Source: Solirubrobacterales bacterium
GTDB lineage: Bacteria; Actinomycetota; Thermoleophilia; Solirubrobacterales; Solirubrobacteraceae
DNA: 7,700 nt
Reading direction: 5' to 3'
NCBI GenBank assembly: GCA_027314825.1
Contig: DAHVAB010000109.1
Span: 1 to 7,700, forward strand
This document shows positions 1 to 6,497 of this stretch, piece after piece (within the stretch, counting starts at the first letter, position 1; each line of letters opens with the position of its first letter). The notes beneath the pieces are model-generated. The model was not told the origin of the DNA. It searched no databases and saw only the letters and a list, made by a program, of their open reading frames with translations. The translations under genes and the position numbers were made by a program.

Positions 1-1442
<1,442 letters not shown>

Positions 1443-1517
1443 GTCACCGGGTCGCCGGCGTGCTGGCGCGCCGCGACGCCGCGACGCCTGCGGACTGCGC
1501 GAGCCGCGCCACAACGG

Positions 1518-1545
1518 CGGCGGGGGCCCCGTGAGGCCCCCGCCG
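1518..1545. terminator. GC-rich hairpin downstream of the monooxygenase
   Basis: Perfect 11-bp stem (1518-1528 with 1535-1545) and a 6-nt loop CCGTGA, 75 nt after the monooxygenase stop. No T-run follows, so it is not a classical intrinsic terminator; GC-rich actinobacteria often use such hairpins without a U-tract. It lies between convergent genes and may act in either direction. The rest of 1443-1599 holds no gene. Confidence 0.5.
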
Positions 1546-1566
1546 ATCGCACAGTTCGCCGATTGC

Positions 1567-1594
1567 GACGCCCGGGCGCGAGCGTCCGGGCGTC
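1567..1594. terminator. Hairpin directly after the repeat-protein stop codon
   Basis: Nine perfect pairs (GACGCCCGG 1567-1575 with CCGGGCGTC 1586-1594), extended inward by a G-T, C-G and G-C pair to a 12-bp stem with loop CGAG. On the minus strand it starts 5 nt after the stop of the secreted repeat protein; on the plus strand it is followed by ACTTCTC. Together with the hairpin at 1518-1545 it makes a convincing two-way terminator between convergent genes. Confidence 0.55.
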
Positions 1595-1599
1595 ACTTC

Positions 1600-4500
1600 T
1601 CAACCCAGGCGGATGCCCGTGACCTGCGTGTGCCGCTTCCGGCCGTGCCCGCCGCTGACCAGCGTCAGCCGGTAGCGGCCGTGCAACAGGCCTCGCAGCG
1701 GGAGCAGCCGCAGCTTCAGCTCTCGGTGGGACCGCAGCGCGGTGCCGACCGCGAACACCGTGCCGTGCCTGCGGAGCGTCACGTGGAGCGACTGCGTCAC
1801 GGTCGTCTGACCGTGCGAGCCGCCGTGCGCCTTGCCGTGCTTCTTGTTGTGGCGCCCGGTCTTGGCGTTCACGACGAACTTCACCGTGCCGGACTCCAGC
1901 TTCGTCTTGCACTGCTCGAAGGAGCGCTTCTTTCGCGTAACCATGTGGCAGACGACGAGCTCGACCTTGCCGGCCGGGCCCTGCTTGCCTTCAGGCCCCT
2001 GCTTGCCTTGCGGTCCGGCGAGCCCGACTGGCCCGGCAAGGCCGGTCGGTCCGACGGGACCCGTGATCCCCTGAGAGCCGTTGGCGCCGGCTGCGCCGGT
2101 CTTGCCCTGCTTGCCTTCGGCGCCGGTGAGGCCTGTCGCGCCCTGAGCGCCGGTGGCGCCCTTCGCACCTTCGGACCCGGTGGCACCCTTGGCACCTTCG
2201 GACCCGGTGGCACCCTTGGCACCTTCGGACCCGGTGGCACCCTTCGCACCTTCCGGCCCGGTGGAGCCGGTCGCACCCGTTTCGCCGGTCGAGCCTGTCG
2301 GACCCGTGGCGCCGGTCGACCCGGTTTCGCCCTTTTCGCCTTTTTGAACGAAAGCGGCGTTGACTTCGCTGTTGGCGCTCAGTGTGATCACGCACGCGGA
2401 GGTCGGCGTCGGGATCGGGATAACCGGAACTTCGTTGAGCGGAACCCTGGTGCATTTATCGCCCCCCGCATAGCCCCAGCCGGCGAAGTCCCACCCGGAT
2501 TCGGTCACCGCGTACAGGTACACCTTGTCTCCTTCAAGGAGTTCAGCACCGCAGCGTTCGAGGCTGAGCTCTTCGCATTCCTCGATCGTCGTCGGTTGCG
2601 GCCCGCCTTTCTGGATGACGGCGGAGTACACCGCGCCATGCCCATAGCCGGCGACCGTCAGCGTCACCGGCACCTTGTAGGTGAACACCGTGGTCGCGGT
2701 ACATCCCATCGCCTGGCGCGTCTTCACGCACACCTTCACCGCGCCCGTCGCGTGCGCCGGAGCACGCGCCGCGATCCCGGTCGAGGAGAGGACGCTGACA
2801 CCGGTGGCTGCTTCGGCCGGTTCCCCGGCTTCGCCGAAGTAGACGCTCGCGCCCGCTTCGAATTCCGTTCCGGTGATGGCCACTTCGGTGCCGCCGGCCG
2901 TGGAGCCTTCGACGGGCGAGACAGAGCTCACCGTCGGCGCGCCACGAAAGGCGAACGGCTGCGCGGAGTCCGCTTCGCCGAAGGGAGCTCGCACCACCAC
3001 GTGCACTGATTCGGCGCGGCCCCCGAGCGTCGGTGCCGTCGTGGCTTCGATTTCCGTTTCGCTCTTGTAGGTGACGCTGGCGGCCACGCTGCCGGCGCCG
3101 AATTCGACTATTGGCTTGACGGCGATTTCGCCACCGAGATCGCTGCCTTTGATGATGACCGTGGTCCCGCCCTTCGCCGGACCTTCGGTCGGTGAGATTT
3201 CGGTGATCGTGGGAGCCGCCCGGAAGCTGAATTCTTCGCCCGATTCGGCTTTCCCGCCGACCGTCGTGACGATGACGTGCACTTTTTCAGCGCCGGCTGC
3301 CGCGGCCGTCGTCGCTTCCAGTTCGGTTTCGCTCTTCAACGTCACACCGGAGGCCGGGTGGCCCGCACCGAATTCGACTTTCGGAGCGGTGCCGGTTTCG
3401 CCGCCGAGGTTAGCGCCCGTGATCAGCACTTTCGTGCCGCCTGTCGCTGGCCCTTCGGCTGGGGTGATCGCGCTGATCCCGGGAGCCCCCCGGTAGCTGA
3501 AGTCCGCAGTCGATTGCGCGGTCCCGCCGACCGTGCTGACGATGACCGGCACTGCTGCGGGGAAGCCGATCGGGGGCGCGGTGGCTTCGATTTCGGTTTC
3601 GCTTATGTAGGTGACAGACGCCGTCTTGCCTTCTTCGAATTCGACCCTCGGATCCGATTCGGTTTCGCCGCCGAGGTCCGTGCCCTTGATCACCACTTTC
3701 GTCCCACCGGTTACGGGGCCTTCCGCCGGAATGATTTCGGTGATCGTCGGAGCAGCACGGAAGCTGAATTCCGCTGTGGATTGCGCCGAGCCGCCGGGCT
3801 CTTCAACGAAGACGTGTACTTTCGCGACCGCTTCCTTGAAAGTGGGCGCGGTGACCGCCGTGATCTGGGTTTCGGATTCGACGACGACCGAGGCGGCTTC
3901 TTCGCCGCCGAACTTGACCTTGAGCGGCGTGCCTACGAAATGCGTACCGGTGATCGTGACGCTCGTGCCGCCCTTGACGGAACCTTCGACGGGCGAGATC
4001 GCGCTCACCGTCGGAGCTTCACGGAACGTGAAGGTCGCCGAGCTCGTGCTTTCGCCCTGACCGGTGGTCACGGATACCGTGGCGGCGCCCGCCACTTCCC
4101 CCGGCGTTGTGAGTTTCAGCGTCGTCGAGCTTTCCACGTGGACCCTGGCACCAGACAGCCCGGTCGTCGATTTCGCGCCGACAAACTTGACCGTGGTGTT
4201 CCCGGCTTCGAATTCGGTCCCGGTCAGCGTGACTTCGGTGCCGCCTTCGACCGGACCTTCGTCAGGCGTGATGCCGGTGACCGTGGGGGCGCTGCGGTAG
4301 GTGAAGACGTCAGCGCACCTGGTCCCGCCCGGCGTGGTGACGCACACGCTGACCAGGCCTTTGGGATGTGCCGGCGTTATGACGCCGAGCTCTTCGCTCG
4401 GATTCGGACCAGGTACCAGAGCGGTCCCCGCCACTTCGCCGAACTTCACGACGGTCGCGCCTTCGAGGTGTTCACCGTGGACGACGACTCCGATGCCGCC

Positions 4501-4932
4501 CTTTTCAGGCCCTTCCGCGGGGCTCACGCTGGTCACGACCGGTTCCGGCTGGTACTTGAACACGGCGGGCTTGCAGCCTTCGAAGGTCAGGCTCTGCAGG
4601 ACGCAGACTTCCACCGGCCCTTCGGCATGCGCGGGCGTTTCCGCTTCGATCGTCGTTCCGTCGACCACGTTGACTTTCGTGGCGGCCACCCCTCCCGAGC
4701 CGGATTTGCCGCCGAAGAACACCTCCGTGCCGCCGGTGGTCGTTTCGAAGGATTCCCCGCTGATCGTGACCTTCGTTCCCCCCTTCACGCTGCCTTCCGC
4801 GGGCGTGACGCTCTTGACGACCGGCGTCGTGGAGGCGAACGCGGCCGGGGCGGATGCAAGCACGAGGCCGAGCGCGCACAGCACGCCCGTCAGCCCGCGC
4901 AGGACTGCGCTGATGCGAATTTCGAGGGTCAT
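1600..4932 (-). CDS. Secreted multi-IPT/TIG repeat protein with collagen-like region
   Basis: Probable extracellular structural or adhesive protein of 1110 residues. Order: signal peptide 1-33 (ARG-containing start, Leu/Ala-rich core, AFA then S); eight IPT/TIG Ig-like repeats starting near 36, 131, 216, 307, 395, 484, 574 and 666, each opening with P-x-[IV]-x-x-[IV]-x-P-x-EG-x-x-x-GG; an InlB-B-repeat-like domain 755-863 with the typical GW-F-GW core and four Cys; 41 Gly-X-Y triplets 865-987; a basic module 988-1110. The reading frame is open up to an ATG at 5109, but the ATG at 4932 is chosen because it starts the signal peptide and has AGGAG 9 nt upstream. There is no LPxTG motif and no C-terminal membrane helix, so attachment is unclear. 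IPT repeats are strongly Glu-rich and the tail strongly basic. Glu is coded mostly by GAA, unlike all neighbours. No enzymatic motif seen. The domain calls are firm; the function is not known. Confidence 0.92.
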   Translation of the reverse strand: MTLEIRISAVLRGLTGVLCALGLVLASAPAAFASTTPVVKSVTPAEGSVKGGTKVTISGESFETTTGGTEVFFGGKSGSGGVAATKVNVVDGTTIEAETPAHAEGPVEVCVLQSLTFEGCKPAVFKYQPEPVVTSVSPAEGPEKGGIGVVVHGEHLEGATVVKFGEVAGTALVPGPNPSEELGVITPAHPKGLVSVCVTTPGGTRCADVFTYRSAPTVTGITPDEGPVEGGTEVTLTGTEFEAGNTTVKFVGAKSTTGLSGARVHVESSTTLKLTTPGEVAGAATVSVTTGQGESTSSATFTFREAPTVSAISPVEGSVKGGTSVTITGTHFVGTPLKVKFGGEEAASVVVESETQITAVTAPTFKEAVAKVHVFVEEPGGSAQSTAEFSFRAAPTITEIIPAEGPVTGGTKVVIKGTDLGGETESDPRVEFEEGKTASVTYISETEIEATAPPIGFPAAVPVIVSTVGGTAQSTADFSYRGAPGISAITPAEGPATGGTKVLITGANLGGETGTAPKVEFGAGHPASGVTLKSETELEATTAAAAGAEKVHVIVTTVGGKAESGEEFSFRAAPTITEISPTEGPAKGGTTVIIKGSDLGGEIAVKPIVEFGAGSVAASVTYKSETEIEATTAPTLGGRAESVHVVVRAPFGEADSAQPFAFRGAPTVSSVSPVEGSTAGGTEVAITGTEFEAGASVYFGEAGEPAEAATGVSVLSSTGIAARAPAHATGAVKVCVKTRQAMGCTATTVFTYKVPVTLTVAGYGHGAVYSAVIQKGGPQPTTIEECEELSLERCGAELLEGDKVYLYAVTESGWDFAGWGYAGGDKCTRVPLNEVPVIPIPTPTSACVITLSANSEVNAAFVQKGEKGETGSTGATGPTGSTGETGATGSTGPEGAKGATGSEGAKGATGSEGAKGATGSEGAKGATGAQGATGLTGAEGKQGKTGAAGANGSQGITGPVGPTGLAGPVGLAGPQGKQGPEGKQGPAGKVELVVCHMVTRKKRSFEQCKTKLESGTVKFVVNAKTGRHNKKHGKAHGGSHGQTTVTQSLHVTLRRHGTVFAVGTALRSHRELKLRLLPLRGLLHGRYRLTLVSGGHGRKRHTQVTGIRLG
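1603..1971 (-). other. Basic His/Arg-rich C-terminal module of the repeat protein
   Basis: Residues 988-1110 follow the collagen stretch. The module opens KVELVVCH, has a second Cys 13 residues on (995 and 1008, a possible disulfide), then TVKFVVNAKTGRH and a predicted beta-rich tail ending GRYRLTLVSGG. From residue 1027 on there are ten His, twelve Arg, five Lys, one Glu and no Asp. I recall similar collagen-plus-'VELVxC' tails in Thermoleophilia proteins, but cannot confirm it here. Its four Glu codons are all GAG, unlike the rest of the gene. Confidence 0.6.
1972..2340 (-). repeat. Collagen-like region, 41 uninterrupted Gly-X-Y triplets
   Basis: Residues 865-987 are 41 consecutive Gly-X-Y triplets, then Gly-Lys. 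The first half is rich in Thr, Ser, Glu and Ala (GAT, GST, GSE, GAK); the second half has more Pro and Gln (GPV, GPQ, GKQ, GPA). Bacterial collagen-like segments form trimeric triple helices as stalks, so the mature protein may be a trimer. No hydroxylation is expected; stability would rely on charged pairs such as GPE-GKQ. Confidence 0.9.
2155..2262 (-). repeat. Four tandem 27-bp units in the collagen-coding stretch
   Basis: Units at 2155-2181, 2182-2208, 2209-2235 and 2236-2262, all in frame. Units two and three are identical over 27 bases; the first differs at two positions and the fourth at a few. Each encodes the nine residues GAK GAT GxE in phase. Copy-number change here would lengthen or shorten the stalk without a frameshift. 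Confidence 0.9.
2344..2670 (-). other. InlB-B-repeat-like domain within the repeat protein
   Basis: Residues 755-863 follow the last IPT unit. They begin VTLTVAGYGHGAVYS, contain four Cys (786, 794, 827, 847), the hallmark GWDFAGWGY, and end CVITLSANSEVNAAFV. The pattern of a beta-rich start, G-F-GW and a closing 'hydrophobic-x-A-x-F' strand is that of the divergent InlB B-repeat/bacterial repeat family, usually found in secreted proteins. The Pro-rich insert at about 836-844 (VPVIPIPTPTS) is unusual. Assignment by pattern only. Confidence 0.65.
2671..4827 (-). repeat. Array of eight IPT/TIG Ig-like repeats (protein-level)
   Basis: Residues 36-754 consist of eight units of 85-95 residues. 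Two classes can be told apart. Units 1, 2 and 8 share PAHxxGxVxVCV followed by a second Cys 9-10 residues later (Cys110/120, 197/206, 735/744). Units 3-7 have no Cys. Units 5, 6 and 7 share TKV/TTV-[VI]-I-[KT]-G and LGGE and are the closest relatives, with stretches such as FSFRAAPTITEI repeated almost unchanged; this points to recent internal duplication. IPT folds occur in cell-surface receptors and in carbohydrate-binding or adhesive proteins. Confidence 0.85.
4834..4932 (-). other. Signal peptide of the repeat protein
   Basis: Residues 1-33: a short polar start with Arg5 and Arg12, a hydrophobic core (residues 15-27, rich in Leu, Val and Ala) and an A-x-A cleavage site AFA before Ser34. 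A standard Sec-type signal; no twin arginine and no lipobox Cys at the cleavage point. Confidence 0.8.
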
Positions 4933-5091
4933 CGATTTGGGCTCCTGGGTCTTGGGCGTCACGTGCGCGCGCTCACCGGCCGCTCTCCCGAGCGAGGCTG
5001 CACGCTGCCGACCGGCAGGCGTGCCTGCGCCTGAACGTGTTCTGGGACGGCGCGGACAATACATCACGCACCGGCGCATTCTTCGCCATAG
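4933..5091. promoter_or_regulatory. Divergent intergenic region with inverted repeats
   Basis: About 159 bp separate the start codons of the divergent repeat protein and hydrolase, so promoters for both should lie here. Visible structure: CTGCC/GGCAG arms at 5005-5009 and 5014-5018, overlapped by GCAGGC/GCCTGC arms at 5015-5020 and 5023-5028 with a 2-nt spacer. These could be an operator or a leader hairpin. A weak -10-like GACAAT is at 5055-5060 on the plus strand, and TATTGT lies opposite it on the minus strand (5057-5062). No convincing -35/-10 pair can be named. Confidence 0.4.
4942..4946 (-). promoter_or_regulatory. Shine-Dalgarno AGGAG that fixes the repeat-protein start
   Basis: On the minus strand AGGAG is followed by a 9-nt spacer and then the ATG at 4932-4930. 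This, with the signal peptide that begins at that Met, rules out the 59 extra codons up to 5109, which would be Arg-rich and would overlap the 5' end of the divergent hydrolase gene. Confidence 0.8.
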
Positions 5092-6138
5092 ATGCTCGAT
5101 CCCCTGCAAAGCTCCAGTCGACGGCTTCTCGTTGCCCCCGCCGCCGCGATCGCGAGCCTGGCGATGGCCGAGGCGCCCGCTGCAAGACGGATCGCATACG
5201 GTTCAGCCTTGACCGCAGCCCAGCAACCACCGGGCGGAGCCTCCGCCGCCGAGATCCCGGGCGCCATCCATCGCTACGCGCGCGCGAGCGGGATCACGCT
5301 GCACTACGTGGAGGCGGGGCCGGCCGACGGCGACCCGGTCGTGCTGCTGCACGGCTTTCCCGAGCTCCACTACGGCTGGCGCCACCAGATCCCGGCGCTC
5401 GCCGCCGCCGGCTTTCGCGTGATCGCGCCCGACATGCGCGGCTACAACCTCTCCGAGAGGCCGCGGGGGGTGGGCTCATACCGTGTGGAGACGCTTGCGC
5501 GCGACGTCTCCGAGCTGATCGCGTCACTCGGCGCACCGTATGCCGACGTGGTCGGCCACGACTGGGGCGCCGTCGTCGCCTACGAGACCGCGATGCGCCA
5601 TCCCGAGCGCGTGCGCCGCCTCGCGATCCTGAACGTGCCCCACATGCAGCGGATGCTGCAGGGAATGCGCACGCTGCGCCAGCTGCGCAAGAGCTGGTAC
5701 GTCTTCTTCTTCCAGATCCCCCGCCTTCCCGAGTGGCTCTTCGGGAGGGACGACTTCTCGATCGGCAAGCGCTCACTGCGCGCCGGCAGCCCGAAAGGCA
5801 CCTTCACCGACGAGGATCTCGACATCTACGTGAAGGCGTGGTCGCAGCCCGGCGCTCTCACCGCGATGCTCGCCTACTACCGCGCCACGATGCGCCGCTC
5901 GCCCCGCGCGACGCTCGCGGCCATGCGCCCGATCGCCGCGCCGACGCTCGTCATCTGGGGGCAGCGTGACCTGTATCTGGGCAGCGAGCTTGCCGAGCCC
6001 GACCGTCGCTGGGTGCCCGACGTGCGCGTGGAGCGGATCCCTGACGCCGGCCACTTCGTCCAGCACGAGCGGCCCGAGCGGGTCAACGAGCTGCTGATCT
6101 CCTTCCTCGGCCAGGCCGGCCCGCCCGGCGGCAGCTGA
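5092..6138 (+). CDS. Alpha/beta hydrolase, epoxide hydrolase type, with N-terminal extension
   Basis: Likely opens epoxides to diols through an Asp-ester intermediate. The 348 residues carry the oxyanion motif HGFP (87-90), nucleophile Asp157 in GHDWG, acid Asp293 in VIWGQRD and catalytic His321 in DAGHF. Cap-domain Tyr203 (YVFFFQIP) and Tyr263 (AYYRA) sit where the two ring-opening tyrosines are found in soluble epoxide hydrolase. Asp as nucleophile with HGxP favours epoxide hydrolase over esterase; a dehalogenase is the main alternative. The catalytic domain starts near residue 60, so some 55 residues are extra. They include SRRLL followed by an Ala-rich hydrophobic run and AMA/APA, resembling a Tat signal peptide. 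There is no clear ribosome binding site before the ATG at 5092; Met25 at 5164 is an alternative start that would remove the signal. All 17 Glu codons are GAG. It is 95 nt upstream of the next gene on the same strand. Confidence 0.9.
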   Translation: MLDPLQSSSRRLLVAPAAAIASLAMAEAPAARRIAYGSALTAAQQPPGGASAAEIPGAIHRYARASGITLHYVEAGPADGDPVVLLHGFPELHYGWRHQIPALAAAGFRVIAPDMRGYNLSERPRGVGSYRVETLARDVSELIASLGAPYADVVGHDWGAVVAYETAMRHPERVRRLAILNVPHMQRMLQGMRTLRQLRKSWYVFFFQIPRLPEWLFGRDDFSIGKRSLRAGSPKGTFTDEDLDIYVKAWSQPGALTAMLAYYRATMRRSPRATLAAMRPIAAPTLVIWGQRDLYLGSELAEPDRRWVPDVRVERIPDAGHFVQHERPERVNELLISFLGQAGPPGGS

Positions 6139-6198
6139 CCCGTGCCCCGGCGGCAGCCGATCCGCACCCCGGCGGCAGCTGACCCGCGCCCCGGCGGC
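6124..6198 (+). repeat. 22-bp tandem repeat across the hydrolase stop codon
   Basis: Three full units (6124-6145, 6146-6167, 6168-6189) and a partial fourth (CCCGGCGGC, 6190-6198). The first unit encodes the hydrolase end Pro-Gly-Gly-Ser-stop; units two and three are noncoding. Units one and three differ at one base; unit two differs at about four. A 22-bp period places each copy on the same DNA face. Confidence 0.85.
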
Positions 6199-6233
6199 CG
6201 GCATCTGCGCCGGGCACCTGTCACTATTGCGAC

Positions 6234-6494
6234 ATGGCGCTGGTGCGGGTGCACGGCCCCCTGAAGCGGCTGATCGCCGACGGCGGCGTGCAGCGCCTGG
6301 AAGCCAGCAACATCAACGCGCTGCTGCGCGAGATCGAGCGGTCCAACCCGCAGGCCGCGGGCTGGCTACTGGACGAACGCGGCCGGCTCCGCCGGCATAT
6401 AAACATCTTCGTCAACGGCGAGCGCAGCGCTCCAGACGATGCCATAAGCCCCGAGGACCGGGTCGAGGTCCTGCCCGCGATCTCCGGAGGGTGA
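6234..6494 (+). CDS. MoaD/ThiS-like ubiquitin-fold protein ending in Gly-Gly
   Basis: Small beta-grasp protein of 86 residues, cytoplasmic, with an HINIFVNGE strand-turn, the DxISPEDRVEVLPAISGG end and a free C-terminal Gly-Gly. In MoaD and ThiS this end is adenylated by an E1-like enzyme (MoeB/ThiF) and turned into a thiocarboxylate that donates sulfur. No E1-like, molybdopterin, thiamine or cysteine gene is in the window, so any E1 partner would have to be elsewhere. The start at 6234 has no Shine-Dalgarno sequence; CACTAT at 6222-6227 could be a -10 of a leaderless transcript. It is separated from the following beta-propeller gene by only 3 nt, and I recall MoaD-like/BNR-propeller neighbours in other bacteria. 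Could equally be a protein modifier (ubiquitin-like), a sulfur carrier or a structural subunit; role unknown. Confidence 0.88.
   Translation: MALVRVHGPLKRLIADGGVQRLEASNINALLREIERSNPQAAGWLLDERGRLRRHINIFVNGERSAPDDAISPEDRVEVLPAISGG
6486..6491 (+). promoter_or_regulatory. Shine-Dalgarno GGAGGG made from the Gly-Gly codons
   Basis: The last two sense codons of the MoaD-like gene, GGA GGG, form a strong ribosome binding site 6 nt before the GTG at 6498. The invariant C-terminal Gly-Gly and the start signal of the partner gene thus occupy the same six bases, which implies translational coupling and supports GTG as the true start. Confidence 0.85.
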
Positions 6495-6497
6495 GCC

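Noticed and set aside
2155..2262. CRISPR-like array
   Set aside because: Units are contiguous without spacers and encode in-frame Gly-X-Y triplets.
3277..5034. Long plus-strand open frame (585 codons) opposite the IPT repeats
   Set aside because: Shadow of the GAA-rich, high-GC repeat gene. The product is Arg/Phe/Asp-rich without recognisable domain.
4933..5109. N-terminal extension of the repeat protein up to the ATG at 5109
   Set aside because: It would bury the signal peptide behind 59 Arg-rich residues and overlap the hydrolase; the ATG at 4932 has a good ribosome binding site.
5037..5969. Alternative-frame plus-strand ORF over the hydrolase
   Set aside because: Arg/Ala/Pro-rich product without motifs; the overlapping frame carries the whole catalytic set of an epoxide hydrolase.
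6124..6198. CRISPR array or attachment site
   Set aside because: No spacers between the 22-bp units, and no integrase or tRNA nearby.
5773..6204. Minus-strand ORF over the hydrolase 3' end and the 22-bp repeats
   Set aside because: Antisense shadow; its N-terminus is just the translated repeat array.
6234..6494. Molybdopterin synthase small subunit (moaD proper)
   Set aside because: No moaE, moaA, moaC or moeB nearby; the fold alone does not show the pathway.
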